Shown: positions 16,379 to 22,662 of the stretch, in pieces | Layout of the letters: each line of letters opens with the position of its first letter | How positions within the stretch are numbered: position 1 is the first letter of the stretch | Origin: JAMCTM01 sp023473545 | GTDB taxonomy: Bacteria > Patescibacteriota > Microgenomatia > Levybacterales > UBA12049 | Reading direction: 5' to 3' | Length of the DNA: 36,974 bases | NCBI GenBank assembly: GCA_023473545.1 | Contig: JAMCXO010000011.1 | Location: forward strand, 1 to 36,974 | Notes under the pieces: model-generated | What the model was told of the DNA's origin: nothing | What the model saw: the letters and a program-made list of their open reading frames with translations, nothing else | The model's database searches: none | Program-made: the position numbers and the translations under genes

Positions 16379-16504
16379 ATCACCATCACCATCAAGTGCC
16401 TGATGGTGGCATAAAAGACTCCCAATGGTGATGGTGATTTGGTCGTCAAATCAAGCTAATTACCATCGCCATCCATCAATGGTACCATCAATGGCGAGGC
16501 TGAT
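16379..16504. repeat. CCATCA/TGATGG-rich inverted-repeat cluster
   Basis: A perfect 14-bp inverted repeat, ATCACCATCACCAT (16379-16392) with ATGGTGATGGTGAT (16425-16438), encloses a smaller hairpin TGCC-n7-GGCA (397-411). A second unit follows: TCGCCAT (16466-16472) pairs with ATGGCGA (16491-16497) around the palindrome ATGGTACCAT (16479-16488). It lies between galT and the truncated BrnT-like frame and could act as terminator for the sugar genes or be a small mobile palindrome. Confidence 0.7.
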
Positions 16505-16636
16505 GGAAAGACAAATACAGGAAGAAAGCTGGAGATATATTTTACGGTTAGAAATAAGAAAATACGAGTGATTGCTTCATGGGACATGAGTAGACGAGCA
16601 AGAGCGGTATACCTGTCACAAGAAGAACAGAAATAG
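16460..16636 (+). pseudogene. BrnT (DUF497)-like toxin remnant, N-terminus lost
   Basis: An open frame of 58 codons follows a TAA at 16457-16459 and ends at TAG 16634-16636. Its last ~44 residues contain 'GKTNTGRKLEIYFTVRNKK', then 'IRVIASWDMSRRARAVYL'. This matches the C-terminal half of BrnT toxins (G-K-T-x2-G-R...V-F-T.R..KIRVISARDM...R..Y). The first ~45 residues of BrnT are missing; in their place is the palindromic repeat cluster, and no ATG precedes the homologous part. It ends 17 nt before the CopG-like antitoxin gene, the normal brnT-brnA order. It is probably a dead toxin whose 5' half was replaced by repeats, though a non-ATG start cannot be excluded. Confidence 0.6.
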
Positions 16637-16653
16637 AAAGAAGGTGAGAAAAC

Positions 16654-16929
16654 ATGAGAGAGCTTAAACAATTGCCGGATTTCAAAAACGAAGATGAAGA
16701 GCGGGAGTTTTGGGCAAATCATAATTTACTTGATTACTTTGACATAAACAAAGCAATTGTCAATCCTATGTTTCCAAATCTTAAACCATCAACCAGAAGC
16801 ATTACTCTTCGCTTGCCGGAATGGCTTTTTGGCTCATTAAAGACAATTGCCAATAAACGGGATGTGCCGTATCAGTCGCTAATGAAGATGTTTTTGGCCG
16901 AAAAGGTCAAAGAAGAAACCGCGACATAA
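16654..16929 (+). CDS. BrnA/CopG-like antitoxin
   Basis: 91-aa protein. Residues ~45-85 form a ribbon-helix-helix domain: 'TRSITLRLPEWLFGSLKTIA' is the DNA-contacting strand and first helix, and 'RDVPYQSLMKMFLAEKVKEE' the second helix. The N-terminal ~40 residues (PDFKNEDEEREFWANHNLLD) have the 'F-x-E-x-E-E-x-F-W' wording common in BrnA-type antitoxins that wrap the BrnT toxin. The start is sound: AAGGTGAG lies ~6 nt upstream. Only a truncated BrnT-like frame precedes it, so it may be an orphan antitoxin or a DNA-binding regulator kept after loss of the toxin. The AAA ATPase gene downstream has its own promoter. Confidence 0.75.
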   Translation: MRELKQLPDFKNEDEEREFWANHNLLDYFDINKAIVNPMFPNLKPSTRSITLRLPEWLFGSLKTIANKRDVPYQSLMKMFLAEKVKEETAT

Positions 16930-16961
16930 AATTAAATTGTATATTAGAAAACAATATACCC

Positions 16962-16990
16962 TTGACAAATCCCAAAATTAGTACTAATAT
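16962..16990 (+). promoter_or_regulatory. Consensus promoter for the AAA ATPase gene
   Basis: TTGACA (16962-16967), 17-nt spacer, TAATAT (16985-16990). The predicted start of transcription, ~16997, is next to the ATG at 16998. The TTG in the -35 box is in frame with the gene and would be mistaken for a start codon. Confidence 0.8.
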
Positions 16991-16997
16991 TGGGAAT

Positions 16998-18173
16998 ATG
17001 ATCCCAAGATCAATAGAAGATTTGGTACTATCGAGCCTAACTGCCTCGCGTAAGTTAATCCTGGTTCTGGGAGCGCGTCAAGTGGGGAAAACCACCCTCA
17101 TTAAAGATATCGGCAGCGCATTAGAAGGAGAAGGAAGGAAGGTTTTATATCTTAACTGCGATTTGAGCGAGGATATTACCGCGATCAATACCGCTTCAAA
17201 GGCAGTTTTAGAGAGGTTGCTCGTGCTGCCAAAGGCGGACGTTTTACTTATTGACGAGGCTCAGAGACTTGATAATCCGGGACTCAGCTTAAAAATCATC
17301 CACGATAATTTTCCACAGGTGCGAGTTTTAGCTACCGGTTCTTCGAGTTTTGATCTAAAAAATAAATTAAGCGATCCCCTAACCGGTCGGTATTTGGATT
17401 TCACTTTATATCCGTTTTCCTTTACGGAGGTTTTGGGTTTAACCGGTTCCGCAAACGAGATTCTCTTAAAAAATCGGGCTAATGAACTTTTGCCCCACGC
17501 AGTGTTGTACGGACTGTATCCGGAGGTATATCTGGAAACTAATATTGGCCAAAAACAAATACTGCTCGGCAAACTCGTTGAGAGCTATTTATTTAAAGAT
17601 ATTCTAACTTTTCAGAGAGTTAAAAACGCGCAAGCAATTAAAGATTTAACAAAAGCATTAGCGTATCAGATTGGTTCCGAGGTAAATGAAAATGAGCTTT
17701 CCCGGAGACTCAAAATAGATCGTAAAACTGTAGTAAGCTACTTGGATGTTTTGGAAAAAGCCTACGTCATTGTCAGTGCCCACCCCTATTCTAAAAACCC
17801 AAGACGCGAGATAGGCAAAAACTATAAAATTTACTTTGTTGATTTAGGTATTAGGAATGCCTTAATCGGCGACTTTAATCCCATTACGCTTAGAGCTGAT
17901 CTGGGTGCCGTGTGGGAGAATTTTCTTTTTATGGAGAGAAGAAAGTTATTTGCCAACTCTCAAAAAAGCCTCACCTCATATTTCTGGAGAAGCTATTCAG
18001 GTTCAGAGGTTGATTACATTGAAAAAATTTCAAACAAAGATATTCAAGCGTTTGAATTTAAATATAGAGGGGCGTCATTAAGCAAAGGGGCGGGCTCGTT
18101 TATTAGTCAATACAATACAGAGGTAAAATTAGTTAACAAGGAGAATTATCTAGGGTTTCTCCAAGCCGCATAG
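16998..18173 (+). CDS. AAA+ ATPase with DUF4143 domain
   Basis: 391-aa protein of the AAA_14/DUF4143 family. Walker A 'LGARQVGKTTLIKDI' is near residue 23-37, Walker B 'DVLLIDEAQRL' near 80, and the sensor 'RVLATGSSSFDLK' follows. The middle region (~190-250) has a winged-helix-like segment 'NENELSRRLKIDRKTVVSYLDVLEKAYVI'. The C-terminal DUF4143 part ends with the nuclease-like 'GAVWENFLFMERRK...YFWRSYSGSEVDYIE', where the D-Y-I motif and 'FEFKY' resemble PD-(D/E)xK strands. These proteins are widespread and variable accessory genes whose function is not settled. Start: ATG 16998, because the longer TTG start lies in the -35 box of a consensus promoter. The message is leaderless. Confidence 0.88.
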   Translation: MIPRSIEDLVLSSLTASRKLILVLGARQVGKTTLIKDIGSALEGEGRKVLYLNCDLSEDITAINTASKAVLERLLVLPKADVLLIDEAQRLDNPGLSLKIIHDNFPQVRVLATGSSSFDLKNKLSDPLTGRYLDFTLYPFSFTEVLGLTGSANEILLKNRANELLPHAVLYGLYPEVYLETNIGQKQILLGKLVESYLFKDILTFQRVKNAQAIKDLTKALAYQIGSEVNENELSRRLKIDRKTVVSYLDVLEKAYVIVSAHPYSKNPRREIGKNYKIYFVDLGIRNALIGDFNPITLRADLGAVWENFLFMERRKLFANSQKSLTSYFWRSYSGSEVDYIEKISNKDIQAFEFKYRGASLSKGAGSFISQYNTEVKLVNKENYLGFLQAA

Positions 18174-18293
18174 AACTTTACCTGAAAGGTAGAACAGCTT
18201 CGCCGCCTTGGGTTTTTAAGCTGTAAGATTCCTTTTCTCATTGCGTCAATTTTTGCGGCAACATCTCGGATTGCCCCCCGTGTATTGGTTGGT
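18174..18293. other. Intergenic region with a long-loop inverted repeat
   Basis: ACAGCTT near 18190 can pair with AAGCTGT near 18220, a 7-bp stem with a ~17-nt loop, which may end the ATPase transcript. A minus-strand open frame crosses this region but shows no recognisable domain and no start signals, so I do not call it a gene. Confidence 0.3.
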
Positions 18294-18322
18294 TTGACAA
18301 TGATATATACAAGTGTTATACT
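18294..18322 (+). promoter_or_regulatory. Consensus promoter for the RelB/DinJ-like gene
   Basis: TTGACA (18294-18299), 17-nt spacer, TATACT (18317-18322), then 8 nt to the ATG at 18331. Near-leaderless. The spacer is AT-rich and may include an operator. Confidence 0.75.
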
Positions 18323-18330
18323 TCCGTTAT

Positions 18331-18579
18331 ATGAACACAGCATCAGTACTTTTTAGAACAGAACCGGAAATAAAAACAAAGGCTCAAAAAATCGCAAATG
18401 AGCTCGGCATTAGCCTGAGCGTCGTGTTGAATGGGTTTTTAAGAGAGTTTGTAAAAACAAAAACAGTAACATTTACTACCGAAGAACTTACTCCGTACGC
18501 AAAAGAGGGAATTAAAAAGGCAAAAAAGAGTTTTATCAAACAAAAACATAATCGTCTATATCCTCCGGTTGGCACTTGA
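18331..18579 (+). CDS. RelB/DinJ-family antitoxin
   Basis: 82-aa protein with an N-terminal ribbon-helix-helix: 'TASVLFRTEPEIKTKAQKIA' then 'ELGISLSVVLNGFLREFVKT'. The 'LGIS.S.V...FL' wording is that of RelB/DinJ antitoxins, which repress their own promoter and neutralise an RNase toxin with their C-terminal tail. The tail is basic (KKAKKSFIKQKHNRLY). No YafQ/RelE gene follows directly; the next gene is a 142-aa candidate nuclease 79 bp on, with its own promoter beginning inside this gene's stop region. Start: ATG 18331, because the longer GTG start at 18313 lies in the promoter. Confidence 0.8.
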   Translation: MNTASVLFRTEPEIKTKAQKIANELGISLSVVLNGFLREFVKTKTVTFTTEELTPYAKEGIKKAKKSFIKQKHNRLYPPVGT

Positions 18580-18604
18580 CAGTTTTACCCTTTTACTATA
18601 AACT
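18576..18604 (+). promoter_or_regulatory. Promoter overlapping the antitoxin stop codon
   Basis: TTGACA (18576-18581) contains the TGA stop of the preceding gene, followed by a 17-nt spacer and TAAACT (18599-18604). Predicted transcription start ~18611, just before a 17-codon leader frame. Confidence 0.55.
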
Positions 18605-18612
18605 ATCACTTG

Positions 18613-18666
18613 ATGGTTCATGGTAATCCGCCAAGCCATATTGAAATAATTAAAGAATATGCCTAG
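18613..18666 (+). CDS. 17-aa leader peptide overlapping the candidate nuclease start
   Basis: ATG 18613 opens a short frame, MVHGNPPSHIEIIKEYA, ending at TAG 18664-18666. It begins within ~2 nt of the predicted transcription start, so it could be read as a leaderless peptide. Its stop overlaps the ATG of the next gene by 8 nt in another frame (ATGCCTAG), an arrangement suited to translational coupling. No Shine-Dalgarno sequence precedes the downstream ATG, which makes coupling more plausible. No homology is recognised; chance is possible. Confidence 0.35.
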   Translation: MVHGNPPSHIEIIKEYA

Positions 18667-19087
18667 TTTAAAAAAAGTAAAAAGTGAGGCATGGATTTAT
18701 TACAATAAGTGGCGTAAAGAGAAAACTCACGCGCCTGCTTTCAAAAGTGAGGTTAGAGTTTCATTGATGGGCTGGAGACATATATCGGGAGCCGCAGGGT
18801 ATAAGAAACGACCGTTGCATGACACTTATAGAAGATTAAAATTGCTTCCTTACGCTAAAGAGATTATTGAAAAATCAACGACCATACAAAATATTACAAC
18901 AAAGGGCAAGAGAACATTTTACGCTTTAGAAGCTATGATAATGGTTAAAGAGGATAGAAAAGAAGATTTGCGAAAGGTAAGAGTTATTCTTGTTGAGGAT
19001 GCAAAAGGAAATAAAATTTTTTACTCAGTGATGGATAAAAAACAGAAGGGGAAAAAGATGCAAAAAAGTGGAACGCCTCACGCTTAG
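18659..19087 (+). CDS. Candidate BECR-type nuclease/toxin (142 aa)
   Basis: Small basic protein. Residues ~30-135 follow the pattern 'VRVSLMGWRHI', 'RPLHDTYRRLKLLPYAKEII', 'FYALEAMIM', 'LRKVRVILVED' and 'KGNKIFYSVMDKK'. This has the layout of small RNase domains in the barnase/EndoU/colicin E5-D/RelE (BECR) superfamily: an early G-W/F-x-H, a helix pair, then strands with a late S-V-M. It is clearly related to the 137-aa protein at 31304-31717, with the same order of G-[WF]-x-H, KL-x2-L-x2-A, RVI-[LV]-x-E and K-F-x-S-V-M. The histidine would be a catalytic candidate. The preceding RelB/DinJ-like gene could be its antitoxin. The 3' end of the gene is part of a predicted three-way-junction RNA. 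The function is inferred, not recognised with certainty. Confidence 0.6.
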   Translation: MPSLKKVKSEAWIYYNKWRKEKTHAPAFKSEVRVSLMGWRHISGAAGYKKRPLHDTYRRLKLLPYAKEIIEKSTTIQNITTKGKRTFYALEAMIMVKEDRKEDLRKVRVILVEDAKGNKIFYSVMDKKQKGKKMQKSGTPHA

Positions 19088-19133
19088 GTTTTTAACTTTA
19101 GCGTCATGGAGAGTGAAAACTCTCTCGTTCCAC
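19068..19133 (+). ncRNA. Predicted three-way-junction RNA at the 3' end of the candidate nuclease
   Basis: An 8-bp closing stem GTGGAACG (19068-19075) / CGTTCCAC (19126-19133) encloses two hairpins. The first is 19081-19103 (CGCTTAGGTT, loop TTT, AACTTTAGCG; ten positions with one T-T mismatch and one G-U). The second is 19109-19124 (GAGAGT, loop GAAA, ACTCTC). The structure overlaps the stop codon of the gene at 19085-19087. It could be a terminator-like or processing structure, or an RNA partner of the nuclease. Confidence 0.55.
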
Positions 19134-19191
19134 GAGAGATATTATAACAAGCGATATATAGTTTGTCAATTCTAAAAAAAAGAGTTTTATT

Positions 19192-20184
19192 ATGGATGAG
19201 GCATTTGAAAAACTAACAAAGAAAAAAAAGGAACTGGATACATATAGACCTCTGCCGCCGGAGCTGGTAAAAAATCTTGAAGAATGGTTGGATGTTGAGC
19301 TGACGTATACCTCAAACGCCATCGAAGGCAACACACTAACGCGTCTGGAAACAGCCTTAGTTATCGAAAAAGGCATTACGGTTGAGGGAAAGAGTCTGCG
19401 GGAGCACTTAGAGGCAATAAATCATAAAAAGGCATTGGAAGAAATTAGAGAACTCGCCAAAAAAGGACATCGGTTTTTAGAAGAACGGGACATTTTGAAT
19501 ATCCACGCTCTTATCCTTAAAGGGATAGATGATGAATGGGCGGGGAGATACAGGCAGGTGCCCGTTCGGATTTCCGGCTCGGATCTCGTTTTGCCAAACT
19601 GCGTGAAAGTACCAAGTCTTATGAAGGATTTTACGCGATGGCTTACAACAATTGCCGGCGAGCATCCTGTCAAGATTGCCGCCGACGCTCATTATAAACT
19701 GGTTTCTATTCATCCATGGGTTGATGGTAACGGGAGAACCTCACGGCTTTTAATGGACTTGATACTTATTCAGGCAGGCTTTCCGCCGGCCATCATCCAA
19801 AAAGAAGAACGAAGACTTTATTTCAACAGTCTTAAGGAAGCACAGATGGCAGGGGGCATTCAAAAATTTTATGATTTGATGATCCAAGCGGAAGCCAGAG
19901 CGCTTGATATTTATCTTAACGCCGCGAAAGGAGAACTCGCGCCCATAGGATTAAAAGAAGAAAAATTACTTAAAATAGGACAGCTGGCGAAAACAGCCGG
20001 TATTTCCGCGTCGGCACTGCGATTCTATGTTGGGCGGGGGCTTATAGCACCGGAAGCGCATAGCGAAGGCGGATTTATGCTTTTTAAGCAAGGCATCGCG
20101 GAAAAAATAAAAAAGATTAAAAAACTGCAAAGAGAAGAGCGGCTAAGCATAAACGCGATAAGAAAAAGTTTAGAGGGCAGCTGA
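19192..20184 (+). CDS. Fic-domain protein with C-terminal MerR-type DNA-binding domain
   Basis: 330-aa protein. The Fic core (~100-250) has the catalytic loop HPWVDGNGR (174-182), with H174 as base and N180-x-R182 for phosphates, so it should transfer AMP from ATP to a protein hydroxyl. The inhibitory helix motif is at the N-terminal side, S41-NAIEGN-47 in the [ST]-x3-E-[GN] form, with E45 expected to block ATP, typical of autoinhibited class II Fic proteins. Residues ~258-330 are a MerR-type helix-turn-helix: 'LLKIGQLAKTAGISASALRFY' then 'GLIAPEAHSEGGFMLFK'. Fic proteins often carry winged-helix ends; a MerR domain there is less usual and suggests it binds its own promoter or modifies a DNA-bound partner. 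It converges on the ATPase operon with 12 bp between stops. Confidence 0.88.
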   Translation: MDEAFEKLTKKKKELDTYRPLPPELVKNLEEWLDVELTYTSNAIEGNTLTRLETALVIEKGITVEGKSLREHLEAINHKKALEEIRELAKKGHRFLEERDILNIHALILKGIDDEWAGRYRQVPVRISGSDLVLPNCVKVPSLMKDFTRWLTTIAGEHPVKIAADAHYKLVSIHPWVDGNGRTSRLLMDLILIQAGFPPAIIQKEERRLYFNSLKEAQMAGGIQKFYDLMIQAEARALDIYLNAAKGELAPIGLKEEKLLKIGQLAKTAGISASALRFYVGRGLIAPEAHSEGGFMLFKQGIAEKIKKIKKLQREERLSINAIRKSLEGS

Positions 20185-20196
20185 GCTCGGAACGCT

Positions 20197-20457
20197 TCAG
20201 GGATAGATTTGGTAGATTTCCACCCTGTCTTCCTTTACCAATAAAATGCCTTTCTCAAGAGGGAAACGCACTATTTCTTTTTTCCCTCCCAATTTTTCAA
20301 GTTCCAGGAATTGAGAGATAACAGCTACAAAATTGGCGTGATAAGGATAAATATCAAACTCGCCTTTTTCGTTGTAAGAGCTGACGCGCCGGATGAGACC
20401 CTCAAACAGGAGCGACTGTTTCTTTCTGATAACAACCGTAATCGCCGGCTCAGGCAT
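20197..20457 (-). CDS. F1-type ATPase epsilon subunit, N-terminal domain only
   Basis: 86-aa protein corresponding to the epsilon beta-sandwich ('ITVVIRKKQSLLFEGLIRRVSSYNEKGEFDIYPYHANFVAVI', then 'FPLEKGILLVKEDRVEIYQIYP'). The G-E-F-x-I-x-P-x-H-A segment is the equivalent of the canonical G-E-x-G-I-x-P-x-H. Normal epsilon is ~130-140 aa; the C-terminal helical hairpin that can inhibit ATP hydrolysis is absent. Epsilon's beta domain docks gamma on the c-ring, so keeping it implies a c-ring-like partner. Start: ATG 20457, five nt after a perfect GGAGG; the frame is open to 20469. It overlaps the beta gene by 8 nt. Last gene of the operon. Confidence 0.85.
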   Translation of the reverse strand: MPEPAITVVIRKKQSLLFEGLIRRVSSYNEKGEFDIYPYHANFVAVISQFLELEKLGGKKEIVRFPLEKGILLVKEDRVEIYQIYP

Positions 20458-21826
20458 TGATTCCTCCAATCATAAAAAAATCCTGCGGATCTGAATGGTC
20501 GTACTTGCCGCTTATTATATCTTCCACATCCTCAATCGTTTTATCCAGTTTAACCGTTACCCCTTTTTTCCCGGATTGTTTCTCGGTAACAAAAAAGGGC
20601 TGGGTCATATAATTCTGGATCAAAAGCGCCCGATGATAGATAGTTCGGTTCTCAGGCGACAGCTCCGATTCGCCGACAAGGGCCACCATCCGCTCCAGGT
20701 CTCTTGCCCTTTTTAATAATTGCAGGGTTTTAATAGTGGCTACGTAGTGTTTCAGACTTACGATTTCCAAGGATATCATGGAAGAGGTGGTGGCCAGTAG
20801 GTCAATGGCGGGCAGCCGCCCCTGCTGGTAGACATCGCGCGATAGCGTGATAACCGAATCAAGAAACGGGTAAATTGCCTGAACACCGCTGTCCAAAAGG
20901 TCATCCGAGGGAACATAGATTGCCTCAATGGTTGATACCGCCGCTTTTTCCGAGGCTGTCAGCCGTTCATGAAAAGCGGCCATTTCGGAAACTAAGGTCG
21001 GCTGATAGCCGTCTTCGGAAGGAAGGCGTTTGGTTAAGGTGGAAAGTTCCATGCCGGCCTGGGCGAATCGGAAGATGTTGTCTACAAAGAACAAAACATC
21101 GTTTCTCTTTTCGTCCCGGAAGTATTCGGCGATAGCAACCGCCGCCATGCTGGTTAAGAAACGGATCGAGGCGTTTTCGCCCATGGTGCCGTAGACCAGG
21201 CTAACCTTAGGCAGAACGCCCCGCTCCGAGAGCTCCTGATACAGCTCCTGGCCTTCTCTAACCCTCTCTCCCACGCCGGCGAAAACCGAGATCGGATTAT
21301 GCCTTTTGCCGTGTTTGGTTAAAATGATATTATGCAGGATTTCGGAGAGAAGAATCGTTTTTCCCACGCCCGCCCCGCCAAAAAGGCCGATTTTTCCGCC
21401 TTTGGTAAGCGGGGCAAAAAAGTCTATCGCCTTAATCCCTGTCTGCCAAATTTCCTTCTTGATCGCTATTCTCTCGTAAGAGGGAAGAGAGTGGTTTAAT
21501 ATCGGTTTCCTTTTGCCTGCTGTCAAGGGACCTTTATTATCAATCGGTTCGCCGAACAAATTAATTACCCGTCCCAGCACCCCGTCTCCCACCGGGACAG
21601 AGAGCGGATCGCTTGATAGATATACCTCCATGCCTAAGACAAGCTCCTGTTGCCCCCTAAGGATTATGCAGGAGTAGGTACTGTCCTTGGCCGAGGCATA
21701 GACCTGCAGTATAATCGAGCCGTTTTTAGCCGTTAAGACACTGTTTATCTGGGGCGATTGATTGGAAAAAGACACCTCCGCCGTGTCCCCGATAATTTTT
21801 TCGACAATGCCCGAAACTCTTTTCAT
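20450..21826 (-). CDS. F1-type ATPase beta subunit (catalytic)
   Basis: 458 aa, close to normal beta length. P-loop GGAGVGKT (150-157), catalytic glutamate E187 in 'GVGERVREGQELYQEL', Walker B 'DVLFFVDNIFRFAQAG' with D249, and the 'GYQPTLVSEM' region are intact, so it should bind and hydrolyse ATP. The DELSEED lever that pushes gamma is altered to ESELSPEN (386-393), losing two acidic residues and gaining a proline. It forms the alpha3beta3 head with the alpha gene product. It overlaps gamma upstream by 4 nt (ATGA) and epsilon downstream by 8 nt. The sequence is divergent from housekeeping AtpD throughout, so it is best treated as an F1-like paralogue and not simply named atpD. Confidence 0.92.
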   Translation of the reverse strand: MKRVSGIVEKIIGDTAEVSFSNQSPQINSVLTAKNGSIILQVYASAKDSTYSCIILRGQQELVLGMEVYLSSDPLSVPVGDGVLGRVINLFGEPIDNKGPLTAGKRKPILNHSLPSYERIAIKKEIWQTGIKAIDFFAPLTKGGKIGLFGGAGVGKTILLSEILHNIILTKHGKRHNPISVFAGVGERVREGQELYQELSERGVLPKVSLVYGTMGENASIRFLTSMAAVAIAEYFRDEKRNDVLFFVDNIFRFAQAGMELSTLTKRLPSEDGYQPTLVSEMAAFHERLTASEKAAVSTIEAIYVPSDDLLDSGVQAIYPFLDSVITLSRDVYQQGRLPAIDLLATTSSMISLEIVSLKHYVATIKTLQLLKRARDLERMVALVGESELSPENRTIYHRALLIQNYMTQPFFVTEKQSGKKGVTVKLDKTIEDVEDIISGKYDHSDPQDFFMIGGINA

Positions 21827-22662
21827 CTCCTGTCTAACCTCCTCATGACGCTTACGATCATGGAACTTTGCTTTTTTTCCAGAAGGCGCTTTCTCGCCTT
21901 GTATTTTTCCTCCCTGAGGGTCGCGAGCAGATGATTGGTTTTCTCGATGGCCTGATCAAGATGCATCAGCCTTGAGGCGAGCCGGGCAAGGCCGGCTTCC
22001 AGAATCATCTGCTCAATCACCTGAGAGAGAATCTCTTTGGTAAAAAGCTCCGAAACAGGGTAAAGCGATGGCTCGTAGAGATATTTCATCCGTCTTTTTG
22101 CCAGGGCTTTTAAATCCTCCTCTTCCTGGGGGAACATCTTTCCCGACACCTCGCCGATATCCGGGGTCTGAATAACGATATTCTTAAACTTACCGTAGAA
22201 CACATGGATTTGATGAAAGGAGGCAACGGTTTCCAAAAGCTGAGAGGTCGGTGTTTCTATCTCCTCGTTTGGGTAAGGAATGGCGGTAAATCTGATGCCT
22301 TTGGCGTATTCTTTCATAAATTCTTCTCCCACAGCCCCCAGAACAAAATTTTCCGTCTTATGGGTTTTTATGTATTGCAGAAACAGACGGAAGGTTTCCT
22401 CGACAATATTTCCGTATAATCTTTTATTGGCCGCGATCAAAAGCGCGGCCTCGCGCGGCCTTTCCGCTTTCAGAACGGATTGGAAATCACTTCCCACCTC
22501 AAGGGACAGCCGCGCCAGCCCGTCATGGTAATCTCTTGCATCAACAATTTTTCCTTTTACCAGGCGTATTTTACGGGCGGCAATATCCTCGTAAATGTCA
22601 ATCAGGATCCTAAACTCGGCAACGTCCTTTGTCCTTTCGATAATAGTTTTTAGGCTGTTCAT
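21823..22662 (-). CDS. F1-type ATPase gamma-like central shaft subunit
   Basis: 279 aa, near the usual gamma length. The N-terminal helix ('LKTIIERTKDVAEFRILIDIYEDIAARKI') and the long C-terminal helix ('RLASRLMHLDQAIEKTNHLLATLREEKYKARK', ending 'SMIVSVMRRLDRR') would form the coiled-coil axle in the alpha3beta3 head. The middle has the gamma Rossmann-like core, with 'ALLIAANKRLYGNI' matching the canonical 'S-D-R-G-L-C-G-x-(F/Y)-N' strand-loop. Overall identity to standard gamma is low, but position between alpha and beta, length and domain order make the assignment firm. The 4-nt overlaps on both sides indicate translational coupling. Confidence 0.85.
   Translation of the reverse strand: MNSLKTIIERTKDVAEFRILIDIYEDIAARKIRLVKGKIVDARDYHDGLARLSLEVGSDFQSVLKAERPREAALLIAANKRLYGNIVEETFRLFLQYIKTHKTENFVLGAVGEEFMKEYAKGIRFTAIPYPNEEIETPTSQLLETVASFHQIHVFYGKFKNIVIQTPDIGEVSGKMFPQEEEDLKALAKRRMKYLYEPSLYPVSELFTKEILSQVIEQMILEAGLARLASRLMHLDQAIEKTNHLLATLREEKYKARKRLLEKKQSSMIVSVMRRLDRR

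Noticed and set aside
16379..16504. CRISPR array in the CCATCA-rich repeats
   Set aside because: Units are short palindromes with irregular spacing, no constant repeat/spacer structure and no cas genes.
18146..18343. 65-codon minus-strand frame between the ATPase and antitoxin genes
   Set aside because: It covers a consensus plus-strand promoter, has no ribosome site and shows no domain.
18331..19087. Definite type II toxin-antitoxin pair
   Set aside because: Order fits, but the 79-bp gap, separate promoter and unproven nuclease domain leave it only a possibility.
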